This document shows, one piece after another, positions 9,601 to 16,937 of a stretch of 64,000 nucleotides of DNA; position 1 is the first letter of the stretch, and each line of letters begins with the position of its first letter. Source of the DNA: an uncultured Dehalococcoidia bacterium (lineage in GTDB: Bacteria; Chloroflexota; Dehalococcoidia; Lucifugimonadales; CAJWER01); NCBI GenBank assembly GCA_958296115.1, contig OY282442.1:1621158-1685157 (forward strand), read 5' to 3'. The position numbers and the translations under genes were made by a program. The notes beneath the pieces were generated by a model, which made no database searches, was not told where the DNA came from, and was given only the letters and a program-made list of their open reading frames with translations.

Positions 9601-9765
9601 GGAATCATAAGCGCAGAGCTGGCGACAGTGGTCATCGGCGGACTGCTGAGCTCGACGGGGCTCACGCTCATAGTCGTGCCCATCGTCTACATCATCTTCA
9701 ACGAGAGCATACCCAGGCTTTGGGAAAGGCTCTTGGGGCTGCGGGAAGCCCGAGGAGAAGCATGA
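6667..9765 (+). CDS. RND family efflux transporter permease (AcrB/SwrC-like)
   Basis: 1032 residues, full length for the family. There is a first membrane helix at ~10-30, a long extracytoplasmic loop, a helix bundle at ~335-510, a second loop and a final bundle at ~855-1010. The proton-relay Asp pair is present in VGRVVDDSIVVLENVYRH. It would drive drug, lipid or peptide export by proton antiport. No membrane-fusion or TolC-like gene is adjacent, as is common for RND pumps of bacteria without a classical outer membrane. The start is GTG 6667 with AAGGAG upstream, and a TAGAAT -10-like box is at 6637-6642. The stop overlaps the next start by ATGA. Nothing else is seen in the 6424-6666 gap. 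Confidence 0.93.
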   Translation: MTFLTKMALQRPTVAILMIVIVLVSGVFTYRSLQVELFPEIEFPLVTVSVAYPSADPEAVVRDVTAPVERAISGTAGLETVQSTSFEGNSIVLATFRFGTDMAEAESVIEAAVNGVAFPDGVSDPTVGRFNPDQIPVIQFSVVSDRDTAEAQGIVRSLVLPAISDVEGIMQVQVDGEIERRVSVAVQPDRLAANGVSLFQVSSALGENNLTLPAGLVFDGGQAMPAKTTHTFDSVEDIRSLVVGASEDGPVRLGDVADVSLGDGAPTSISRTNGKPSLSVSIVKTPEANTIDVTTGVREAIDGLAGLPPDMEIVVVSDQGPDIQSQIDTLLREAMFGFLFAVSVVFAFMLTIRPTIVRGLSNTLRPTVVIALSIPLSVLTGVLLMAWQDMTLNFMTLGGLAISVGRVVDDSIVVLENVYRHIQGGRERWRAALEATAEVGPAIFASTMTTVVVFVPLAFIQGLVGAFFLPFALTVSFALAASLIVALTAVPVLGAYLLRPGDLPEGAGEDDEIHMRETWMQRLYTPLLKWTLRHRLITLLVAFGITAASLGLLAVIPVTLFPSGGERTLQITLTLPPGAPPSQTVAEVIDIEERVEEVAEVYTVTIGASRVTFGGGPGAFNQASMLATLSEDAPEDIANILRSDLDKPGRVVSVREIRSGPPAGGVEVNVTGGSYDDIASVSNELTASLADIEEIVNLENNVAQARDEVEIAVDPGKAAGIGMSVRQVGFQVSQYLIGQTVTSVTIEGEAIDVVLSGDRRAANGIDAVAGLIIAGPGGAAPLGELADVTVKEGPVTIIRTDGALSASVTGDIVSENTQAVGVLVNEKIAALSLPPGVKVSSGGVFADIAEGFQAIFISMGVGIALVYLVMVASLGSLRNPVVIVTTLPLALIGALAALAITGRTLGLPAMMGILLLIGIVVTNAIVLIAFVEQLRAKGMSVYDALVSGARVRLRPILMTALTTSFALLPLAVVSDDGGGIISAELATVVIGGLLSSTGLTLIVVPIVYIIFNESIPRLWERLLGLREARGEA

Positions 9766-10868
9766 ACGAGTTCGTCAAGTTCGAGGAGCGGTTGATCGGG
9801 GACGGCTACGAGTACACCATCGGAGTGTCGGCGGCGGACCTGACGGGGAGCGGCTCGCTGGACCTCGTGAGTACAGACACCGGCGTAGGGCTGTACTGGT
9901 ACGAGAACGACGGCGCGGGCAATTTCGCCAAGCATGTCATACATACCCGTTCGGGCGAGTGGCTGGAGCGGCACGCCGTCGCGGACATCAACAACGACGG
10001 CAAGCCGGAGATAGTGAACATAGACAACATCGGCGGAAGCGTGTTGTGGTTCGAGTTCGACGGCGACCCGCGCGAGGCGAGCTCTTGGTCTCACCACTAC
10101 GTCTGCAAAGGTAGGCTTCCGGGCGCCTATGACGTGGAGGCCGCTGACTTCGACGGCGACGGCGAGCTGGAGATAGCGGCCTCGAGCTGGATCAAGGGCA
10201 ACATGTTCGCATACTTCGACCGGCGGGACGGCGAGTGGGCGATGAGCGTGATAGACTCCAACGTCGCGGAGACCCGCATGGTTCGGGCCGCGGACGTGAA
10301 CGGGAGCGGACGGCTCGACCTCGTGGGTACGGCGACCGGGGACAACCTACTCGCCTGGTACGAGAACACGGGCGACCCTGCTGCCGGGCCCTGGCCGCGC
10401 CACGTGATTGACACCCCTCCCAAGCCGAACCACGGCGACACCGTGGACATGGACGGCGACGGAAGCGTGGACGTGCTGATAGCGATTCGCGGGGACGACT
10501 CGGACAAGCGCTCCCTGGAGACGCCCGGCGCCCAGATAGCGTGGTACGAGAACATGGGCGGGGACCGCTGGGAGAAGCATGTCATCGCCGACCAGTTCCA
10601 CTACGCTTCCCAGGCGATCGCGGCGGACGTGGACGGCGACGGAGAGCTGGAGGTCCTGGCGACGGCGTGGGGTCCCGACGGTCGGCTCGCGCTCTTCAAG
10701 CACAGAGGCGACCCGCGGGGCGAGTGGGACATGCAGGTCCTGAAGGCGGGCTGGAGCAAGGCGTGCGAAGTAATCGCCGTTGACCTCGACGGCGACGGCC
10801 GACTGGACGTCGTGGCGTGCGCCGAGCGGGGCAGCAACGAGCTCCGCTGGTGGCGAAACCTGGGCTAG
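9762..10868 (+). CDS. FG-GAP/VCBS-repeat seven-bladed beta-propeller protein
   Basis: 368 residues with seven repeats, each containing a calcium-loop motif of the DxDGDGxLD type (for example DINNDGKPEI, DFDGDGELEI, DLDGDGRLDV) followed by a WYEN or similar strand. This is the integrin-alpha-like propeller. No signal peptide is visible, so it may stay in the cytoplasm or leave by another route. The start at 9762 has GAGGAG upstream and overlaps the RND stop by four bases, so it is co-translated with the pump. Its stop overlaps the stop of the converging PD40 gene. Fragments of its last ~85 bp are duplicated at 12501 and 13703. Function unknown. Confidence 0.85.
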   Translation: MNEFVKFEERLIGDGYEYTIGVSAADLTGSGSLDLVSTDTGVGLYWYENDGAGNFAKHVIHTRSGEWLERHAVADINNDGKPEIVNIDNIGGSVLWFEFDGDPREASSWSHHYVCKGRLPGAYDVEAADFDGDGELEIAASSWIKGNMFAYFDRRDGEWAMSVIDSNVAETRMVRAADVNGSGRLDLVGTATGDNLLAWYENTGDPAAGPWPRHVIDTPPKPNHGDTVDMDGDGSVDVLIAIRGDDSDKRSLETPGAQIAWYENMGGDRWEKHVIADQFHYASQAIAADVDGDGELEVLATAWGPDGRLALFKHRGDPRGEWDMQVLKAGWSKACEVIAVDLDGDGRLDVVACAERGSNELRWWRNLG

Positions 10869-12403
10869 CCCCCGTCGGCGTTCGTCACGTAGATCTCCCC
10901 GTCCCCGTCACGGTCGGAGACGAACGCTATCCTTCGTCCATCGGGCGACCACGCGGGTTGCCGGTCATCGTAGGAATTGCCGGTGAACTGGGCGAGGCCT
11001 GATCCGTCGGCGTTCATCACGTAGATCTCCCTGTCCCCGTCGCGGCTGGAGCCGAATGCTATCCTGCGTCCGTCGGGCGACCACGCGGGGCCTAGGTCAT
11101 CGTAGGAGTTGTCGGTGAGTTGAGTGAGGCCTGAGCCGTCGGCGTTCACCACGTAGATCTCAGGGTCACCGTCGCGGTCGGATACGAACGCTATCCTTCG
11201 TCCGTCGGGCGACCATGCGGGGCCTAGGTCATTGTCGGAGTCGTCGGTGAGCTGGGTGACGCCTGAGCCGTCGTCGTTCATCACGTAGATATCGGCGTCA
11301 CCGTCGCGGTTGGATACGAACGCTATCCTGCGTCCGTCGGGCGACCACGAGGGTTGCCAGTCATTGTCGGAGTTTTCGGTGAGCCGAGTGACGCCTGAGC
11401 CGTCGGCGTTCACCACGTAGATATCAAAGTTACCGTCACGGTTGGAGTGGAACGCTATACTGCGGCCGTCGGGCGACCACGAGGGTTGCCAGTCATCGTC
11501 GGAGTTTTCGGTGATCTGAGTGAGGCCGAAGCCGTCGGCGTTCATCACGTAGATCTCGTTGTCCCCGCTGCGGTATGAGGAGAACGCTATATTGAGTCCA
11601 TCGGGCGACCACGCGGGGTCCCGGTCCTCGTCGGAGTTGTCGGTGAGCCGAGTGACGTCGGCGTTCGTCACGTAGATTTCGAAGTTACCGTCGCGGTTGG
11701 AGACGAACGCTATCCTTCGTCCGTCGGGCGACCACGCGGGGATTAGGTCAGCGGAGTTGTCGGTGAGTCGAGTGAGGCCGGAGCCGTCGGCGTTCATCAC
11801 GTAGATCCCGGTGTCCCATGTGCTGGTGCTGGAGACGAACGCTATCCTGAGTCCATCGGGCGACCACGCGGGGATCGTGGGGAATAGGTCATTGCCGGAG
11901 TCGTCGGTGAGTCGAGTGACGCCTGAGCCGTCGTCGTTCATCACGTAGATATCGGCGCTCTCGTCGCGGCCGGAGACGAACGCTATATTGAGTCCATCGG
12001 GCGACCACGCGGGTAATACGTCCTCGTCGGAGTTGTCGGTGATCTGGGTGACGCCTGAGCCGTCGGCGTTCATCACGTAGATCTCGTAGTCCCCGTCGCG
12101 GTTGGAGACGAACGCTATCCTGAGTCCATCGGGCGACCACGCGGGTAATACGTCCTCGTCGGAGTTGTCGGTGAGCTGAGCGAATGTTGGCGCAAGGGTG
12201 GGCGTCGGCTCGTCCATGGTGGGCGTTGGTTCGTCCATGGCGGGCGTCGGTTCGTCCATGGCGGGCGTCGGTTCGTCCATGGTGGGCGTCGGCTCGTCCG
12301 TGCAGCCTACCAGGACGGCGCCGACGAGGATGACGACGACCGCGAGGACTGCCGCCGCTATGCCCTCGCGCCGCGAAACGAACGCCAAAATCCGCTCCTC
12401 CAT
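10865..12403 (-). CDS. PD40 (TolB-like) propeller lipoprotein, copy 1
   Basis: 512 residues. The start MEERILAFVSRREG leads to a hydrophobic segment and the lipobox VGAVLVGC (Cys about residue 32), so it is a lipid-anchored extracytoplasmic protein. A linker of five DEPTP units, encoded by a 21-bp tandem repeat, is followed by ten PD40 units of about 43 residues (AWSPDGRRIAFVS ... DGDYEIYVMNADGSG). These would fold as one or more beta-propellers like TolB or DPP-type N-domains. No enzymatic domain follows. Two paralogues lie directly upstream. It converges on the VCBS gene, and the two stop codons overlap. No strong ribosome site is seen before the ATG. Confidence 0.88.
   Translation of the reverse strand: MEERILAFVSRREGIAAAVLAVVVILVGAVLVGCTDEPTPTMDEPTPAMDEPTPAMDEPTPTMDEPTPTLAPTFAQLTDNSDEDVLPAWSPDGLRIAFVSNRDGDYEIYVMNADGSGVTQITDNSDEDVLPAWSPDGLNIAFVSGRDESADIYVMNDDGSGVTRLTDDSGNDLFPTIPAWSPDGLRIAFVSSTSTWDTGIYVMNADGSGLTRLTDNSADLIPAWSPDGRRIAFVSNRDGNFEIYVTNADVTRLTDNSDEDRDPAWSPDGLNIAFSSYRSGDNEIYVMNADGFGLTQITENSDDDWQPSWSPDGRSIAFHSNRDGNFDIYVVNADGSGVTRLTENSDNDWQPSWSPDGRRIAFVSNRDGDADIYVMNDDGSGVTQLTDDSDNDLGPAWSPDGRRIAFVSDRDGDPEIYVVNADGSGLTQLTDNSYDDLGPAWSPDGRRIAFGSSRDGDREIYVMNADGSGLAQFTGNSYDDRQPAWSPDGRRIAFVSDRDGDGEIYVTNADGG
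12196..12300 (-). repeat. 21-bp minisatellite in the PD40 copy 1 linker
   Basis: About five tandem 21-bp units encode MDEPTPA or MDEPTPT. The linker is in frame, and its length could change by slippage. The two paralogues have only a single DEPAPT unit here. Confidence 0.85.
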
Positions 12404-12500
12404 TGCCCTAAGGCTGCAAAGTGTATCCCGCCACCCCGCCGAGCGCCAGCCCCGCCGGCCTGCCACTGCCTGCCGCTCCCCACGCCTCATCCCCTCTCCA

Positions 12501-12584
12501 TTGACGGCGACGGCCGGATGGACGTCGTGGCGTGCGCGGAGCGGGGCAGCAAACGAGCGCCGCTGGTGGCGAAACCTGGGCTAG
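12501..12584 (+). pseudogene. Duplicated 3' fragment of the VCBS gene
   Basis: This stretch repeats the end of the 9762-10868 gene (10785-10868) almost exactly, including the final codons and the TAG. A small insertion after the AGC of the GGGGCAGCA block shifts the frame. It is preceded by ATCCCCTCTCC, half of the REP-like hairpin, and followed by the end of PD40 copy 2, just as the parent junction is followed by copy 1. Confidence 0.88.
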
Positions 12585-13639
12585 CCCCCGTCGAGGACGT
12601 AGATCTCGTAGTCCCCGTCGCGGTCGGATTGGAACGCTATCCTTCGTCCATCGGGCGACCACGCGGGTTGCCGGTCATCGTAGGAATTGCCGGTGAACTG
12701 GGTGACGCTTGAGCCGTCGGAGTTCACCAAGTAGATCTCGCCGTCCCCGTCGCGGTTGGATACGAACGCTATCCTGCGTCCGTCGGGCGACCACGCGGGG
12801 AACCAGCCATCGTAGGAGTTGTCAGTGAGCTGAGTGACGCCGGAGCCATCGGCGTTCACCACGTAGATATCGTAGTCCCCGTCGCGGTTGGATACGAACG
12901 CTATCCTGCGTCCGTCGGGCGACCACGCGGGGCCCCGGTCATCATAGGCGGAGTTGTCGGTGAGTTGAGTGACGCCTGAGCCGTCGGCGTCCATCACGTA
13001 GATATCGTAGTCACCGTCACGGTCGGAGCCGAACGCTATCCTGAGTCCATCGGGCGACCACGCGTGGAATAGGTCATTGTTGTCGGTGAGTTGAGTGAGG
13101 CCTGACCCGTCGGCGTTCACCACGTAGATATTGCTGCTGTCCCCGTCGCCGTCGCGGAAGGAGAGGAACGCTATCCTGCGTCCATCGGGCGACCACGCAG
13201 GGTCCCAGTCAGTGTAGGAGTTGTCGGTGAGCTGAGTGATGCCGGAGCCGTCGGCGTTCATCACATAAACCTCGAAGTCCCCGTCGCGGAAGGAGAGGAA
13301 CGCTATCCTGCGTCCATCGGGCGACCACGCGGCTAATCCGTCATAGGCGGAGTTGTCGGTGAGTTGAGTGACGCCCGAGCCGTCGGCGTTCATCACGTAG
13401 ATCTCGGCGTCACCGTCGCGGCCGGAGATGAACGCTATCCTGCGTCCATCGGGCGACCACGCGGGGAGTACGTCATTGTAGGAGTTGTCGGTGAGCTGAG
13501 CGAACGTTGGCGCAATGGTGGGCGCCGGCTCGTCCGTGCAGCCTACAAGGACGGCGCCGACGAGGATGATGACGACGGCGAGGACTGCCGCCGCTATGCC
13601 CTCGCGCCGCGAAACGAACGCCAAAATCCGCTCCTTCAT
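12581..13639 (-). CDS. PD40 (TolB-like) propeller lipoprotein, copy 2
   Basis: 352 residues, with the same N-terminus as copy 1 (MKERILAFVSRREG, lipobox VGAVLVGC) but a short DEPAPT linker and seven PD40 units, enough for a single propeller. One unit has an inserted DSSN stretch. It lies between two duplicated scraps of the VCBS gene tail, which marks it as part of a tandem segmental duplication. The start is ATG 13639; the frame is open further upstream but the conserved N-terminus begins here. Confidence 0.88.
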   Translation of the reverse strand: MKERILAFVSRREGIAAAVLAVVIILVGAVLVGCTDEPAPTIAPTFAQLTDNSYNDVLPAWSPDGRRIAFISGRDGDAEIYVMNADGSGVTQLTDNSAYDGLAAWSPDGRRIAFLSFRDGDFEVYVMNADGSGITQLTDNSYTDWDPAWSPDGRRIAFLSFRDGDGDSSNIYVVNADGSGLTQLTDNNDLFHAWSPDGLRIAFGSDRDGDYDIYVMDADGSGVTQLTDNSAYDDRGPAWSPDGRRIAFVSNRDGDYDIYVVNADGSGVTQLTDNSYDGWFPAWSPDGRRIAFVSNRDGDGEIYLVNSDGSSVTQFTGNSYDDRQPAWSPDGRRIAFQSDRDGDYEIYVLDGG

Positions 13640-13702
13640 CAACTCAGTACTCCGTCCATTCAAGATTATGATGGGTAGGCAGTCCCGCCTTATCCCCTCT
13701 CC

Positions 13703-13781
13703 CTCGACGGCCGGCTGGACGTCGTGGCGTGCGCCGGAGCGGGGCAGCAACGAGCGCCGCTGGTGGCGAAACCTGGGCTAG
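13703..13781 (+). pseudogene. Second duplicated 3' fragment of the VCBS gene
   Basis: The same ~80-bp VCBS tail is repeated again, with small indels that break the frame, preceded by TTATCCCCTCTCCC and followed by the end of PD40 copy 3. With the 12501 fragment it defines the boundaries of the duplicated unit (VCBS tail plus PD40 gene). Confidence 0.88.
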
Positions 13782-14833
13782 CCCCCGTTGAGGACGTAGA
13801 TCTCGTAGTCACCGTTGCGGTCGGAGACGAACGCCATCCTGCGTCCGTCGGGCGACCACTCAGGGTTCCCGTCCTTGTCGGAGTTGTCGGTGAGCTGAGT
13901 GAGACCGGAGCCGTCGGCGTTCACCAAGTAGATCTCGTAGTCCCCGTTGCGGTCGGAGACGAGCGCTATCCTGCGTCCATCGGGCGACCATGCGGGGTCC
14001 CAGTCATCGTCGGAGTTGTCGGTGAGCCGAGTGATGCCGGAGCCGTCCGCGTTCATCACGTAGATCTCAAAGTTTCCGTCGCGTTCGGAGTGGAACGCTA
14101 TCCTGCGTCCGTCGGGCGACCATGCGGGGCCCCGGTCATCGTCGGAGTTGGCGGTGAGCTGAGTGATGCCGGAGCCGTCCGCGTTCATCACGTAGATCTC
14201 AAAGTTTCCGTCGCGTTCGGAGTGGAACGCTATCCTGCGTCCATCGGGCGACCACACGAGGGTCCCGGGGCCTAGGGATGAATTATCGTAGAAGTTGTCA
14301 GTGAGCTGAGTGACGCCGGAGCCATCGGCGTTCACCACGTAGATCTCGGGGTCCCCGTCGCGGTATGAGACGAACGCCATCCTGCGTCCATCGGGCGACC
14401 ACGCGGGGAATACGTCAGTGTAGGAGTTGTCGGTGAGCTGAGTGATGCCGGAGCCGTCGGCGTTCATCACATAAACCTCGAAGTCCCCGTCGCGGTCGGA
14501 GCCGAACGCTATCCTGCGTCCATCGGGCGACCACGCGTGTTGCCAGTCATCGTCGGAGTTGTCGGTGAGCTGGGTAACACCGAAGCCGTCGGCGCTCATC
14601 ACGTAGATCTCGATGTCGCCGTCGTGGTCGGAGACGAACGCTATCCTGCGTCCATCGGGTGACCACGCGGGGTCCCAGCCAGCGTTGGAGTTGTCGTTGA
14701 GCCGAGTAAGGGTGGGCGCCGGCTCGTCCGTGCAGCCCACCAGGACGGCGCCGGCGAGGATGACGACGACGGCGAGGACTGCCGCCGCTATGCCCTCGCG
14801 CCGCGAAACGAACGCCAAAATCCGCTCCTCCAT
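13778..14833 (-). CDS. PD40 (TolB-like) propeller lipoprotein, copy 3
   Basis: 351 residues. It has the same signal and lipobox as copies 1 and 2 (MEERILAFVSRREG, then GAVLVGC), a short linker and seven PD40 units with the WSPDGRRIAF core. One unit has an extra NSSLGPGT insertion. The upstream sequence (rc of about 14830-14880) closely matches that before copy 1, so it was copied together with the gene. The three paralogues are probably surface-exposed binding modules; ligands are unknown. Confidence 0.88.
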   Translation of the reverse strand: MEERILAFVSRREGIAAAVLAVVVILAGAVLVGCTDEPAPTLTRLNDNSNAGWDPAWSPDGRRIAFVSDHDGDIEIYVMSADGFGVTQLTDNSDDDWQHAWSPDGRRIAFGSDRDGDFEVYVMNADGSGITQLTDNSYTDVFPAWSPDGRRMAFVSYRDGDPEIYVVNADGSGVTQLTDNFYDNSSLGPGTLVWSPDGRRIAFHSERDGNFEIYVMNADGSGITQLTANSDDDRGPAWSPDGRRIAFHSERDGNFEIYVMNADGSGITRLTDNSDDDWDPAWSPDGRRIALVSDRNGDYEIYLVNADGSGLTQLTDNSDKDGNPEWSPDGRRMAFVSDRNGDYEIYVLNGG

Positions 14834-14879
14834 TGCCCTAAGGCCGCAAAGTGTATCCCGCAAGCCCGCCGAGCGCCAG

Positions 14880-15620
14880 TTAGGAGCCGGGTACGCCGCG
14901 TCGGTATAGCCTGCCGCGCGGCGCCGGCCGCTGACTGGCGGGGTGGAAGTTCTGGACGGCGTCGTCGTAGCGTATCTGGCTCATTGCCATCGAGCCGCCG
15001 TCGTCGAACTGGATCATGGGCTCGCCGCCGGGCTGCTCGCTCTCGATGATTTCGGCCCTCGACGAGGCGAGGCGGTCTAGCAGGATGGAGCGATGGGGCT
15101 CTGGGGGCAGCCATGACTGATGCTTGGCCTCGACCCGGTTCTTGTACGAGCTGGCGCCGCCGTCGTCGAGTATCCATGGGCGGTCGCGCTTGATTTCGAG
15201 GAACAGCCTGTTGAGCTCGAGCGCAAGCTCCATCCGTTCGCGCAGCTCATGCTCCAGCGAGCTGGCGACCGAGCGGATGGACTCGGCGGCCTCGCCAATG
15301 CGCTCGGCGTCCGCTGCGGCGTAGCGGTCTGGGGACTGCGCCAGGCTGGTCAGGAACGCTATGGCGCGGTCCGCGGGCTCGGTGTCGGCATTGGGCGCGT
15401 CGTCAAGCCGGCGGATGGCGGAGCTCACTCTTGCGCGGTAGTCATCGTACTCGGCGATGCGCTGCCGCATCCGGGCGAGCATGTACCGGGCGTCCTCGAG
15501 CAGGGGCGATACGATTTCGAGGGGGTCGGCGTCCGCGCGTTCCCGCTCCTCGTAGTGCAGACGCTTGAGCTCGTCCATGGCGCCGCAAACGTCGCTGAAC
15601 CGTGTCTGGCGTGTAACCAT
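14880..15620 (-). CDS. Hypothetical coiled-coil protein
   Basis: 246 residues, no family recognised. It is rich in Arg, Glu and Ala, with long heptad-like helices (residues ~15-75 and ~105-150: ARYMLARMRQRIAEYDDY, LEHELRERMELALELN). No membrane segment or signal is seen. The start at 15620 is chosen because AAGGAGG lies 4 nt upstream. It follows the kelch gene on the same strand by 111 nt and may be in the same operon. The C-terminal 60 residues are basic and look disordered. Confidence 0.65.
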   Translation of the reverse strand: MVTRQTRFSDVCGAMDELKRLHYEERERADADPLEIVSPLLEDARYMLARMRQRIAEYDDYRARVSSAIRRLDDAPNADTEPADRAIAFLTSLAQSPDRYAAADAERIGEAAESIRSVASSLEHELRERMELALELNRLFLEIKRDRPWILDDGGASSYKNRVEAKHQSWLPPEPHRSILLDRLASSRAEIIESEQPGGEPMIQFDDGGSMAMSQIRYDDAVQNFHPASQRPAPRGRLYRRGVPGS

Positions 15621-15731
15621 GGGTCCTCCTTGTCGGGCGGGTTTCAAGAGCCTGTCTCGCAAGACTCTGCCTCGATCCTCTCCCGCCGGGGGAGAAGGGA
15701 CTTGAACCCGTCCTGCCTGTGAGCCGGGTTC

Positions 15732-16937
15732 CTACGATTGCGATGGGGCGCCGCGCCAGAAGTCGTTGTAGGCGGCGAGTGGGCCGTCGTCGTTGGGGCC
15801 GGTTGCGAGGTCCATGCCTCCGAACACGTATATCGAGCCGTCCAGGGCCGTCATCCCCATGACGCGCCTCACGCCTGGCCGCCGCGCCCTCTCGGAGTAG
15901 TCCTTGGATGCGTCGTGTGGGTCCAGGCATTCCCACGCGCCGGATTCCAGGTCGCGCTGCCATAGGTCGTTCAGCTGCGGGCCGTCGCCGACCTGCGAGC
16001 CGAAGCCGCCGAACAGGCGCCAGCGTCGGCCTATGCGCGCCTGTCCGAGTCCGTATCTTGGGATGGGGCGCGTGGCGTCGTCGGGCGCGTTCTCCTGGAG
16101 CTGCGTCCATCGTCGGCTGGACGGGTCGTACTGCCAGAGGTCGTTGTAGAACTCAGGCGCCCTGTCTTCCGTGTCGCGCCCGCCCCAGAGGTACAGCTTG
16201 CCGTTCCAGGCGGTCATGGCGGGGCAGTAGCGCTTCGGGGGCCAGCCGGGCGAGTCGTCCGCGTCGGGGCCGTGATGCTCCCACGCGTTCGCGGCGGTAT
16301 CGTATGCCCATAGCTGCGGGCTCATGTGGAACCAGCTCCACTGGCCGGTCTCGGCGTCGCGTCGGGGTATCCGGCCGGCCCAGCCGCCGAAGACGTACAG
16401 CTTCTCGCCAATGGCGGCGAATCCCGACGCGCCGACCACGGCCGGGCGGCAGTCGTCCACGTGGGACGGCGACCGCAGGCTGCGGGCGTCGTTGGGTTCG
16501 AGCAGCTCCCAGGCGCCGATTTCGGGGTCGTATGACCAGAGGTCGTTTATGAGCTGGGGACGCCATCCCGCGCCGAGCGTGGTAAGTCCGCCGAAGAGGT
16601 AGAGCTTGCCGCCAATCGCCGTCCACGCGGGGAGCATCCTGCCGCATGGACGGTCGTCGGAGTAGGCTGTACCCGCCCTGCCGTCGTCGTCCTCGAGCCT
16701 CGTCCACGCGCCCGGAGCCGGGTCGTAGCGCCAGAGGTCGTTCAGCGCTCCCATCTTGGTTAGGTCGCCGGAACGCTCCGGCGTCCCATGCCTGGCCGTT
16801 CCGCCGCCGAATGCGTAGAGCGAGCCGTCGTGGGCCGCGAGGCCGCCCGGCAGCTCGCGGGGCGTTGGGGCGTCGCCGCCCGGCTCGGCGGCGTGGGGAT
16901 GCAGCATCTCCCACTTCCAGCTTGGCGAGCCGATCAT
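15732..16937 (-). CDS. Kelch-repeat beta-propeller protein
   Basis: 401 residues with five to six kelch units showing the GG pair plus spaced Tyr and Trp (for example LYLFGGLTTLG ... NDLWSYDPEIGAWELL, LYLWGGRDTED ... NDLWQYDPSSRRWTQL, IYVFGGMDLATG). No signal peptide is seen. The start codon overlaps the stop of the deacylase gene (TGATG), indicating translational coupling. Its role beside D-amino-acid enzymes is not evident; kelch propellers usually bind proteins or sugars. Confidence 0.85.
   Translation of the reverse strand: MIGSPSWKWEMLHPHAAEPGGDAPTPRELPGGLAAHDGSLYAFGGGTARHGTPERSGDLTKMGALNDLWRYDPAPGAWTRLEDDDGRAGTAYSDDRPCGRMLPAWTAIGGKLYLFGGLTTLGAGWRPQLINDLWSYDPEIGAWELLEPNDARSLRSPSHVDDCRPAVVGASGFAAIGEKLYVFGGWAGRIPRRDAETGQWSWFHMSPQLWAYDTAANAWEHHGPDADDSPGWPPKRYCPAMTAWNGKLYLWGGRDTEDRAPEFYNDLWQYDPSSRRWTQLQENAPDDATRPIPRYGLGQARIGRRWRLFGGFGSQVGDGPQLNDLWQRDLESGAWECLDPHDASKDYSERARRPGVRRVMGMTALDGSIYVFGGMDLATGPNDDGPLAAYNDFWRGAPSQS

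Noticed and set aside
10870-12180. Regularly spaced repeats resembling a CRISPR array
   Set aside because: The period is about 129 bp and encodes PD40 blades in frame. There are no spacers and no cas genes. The FN3 repeats were rejected for the same reason.
15660-15731. tRNA-like T-arm on the minus strand (GGGTTCAAGTCCC)
   Set aside because: No acceptor, D or anticodon arms can be formed around it. It is probably a variant of the REP-like repeat.
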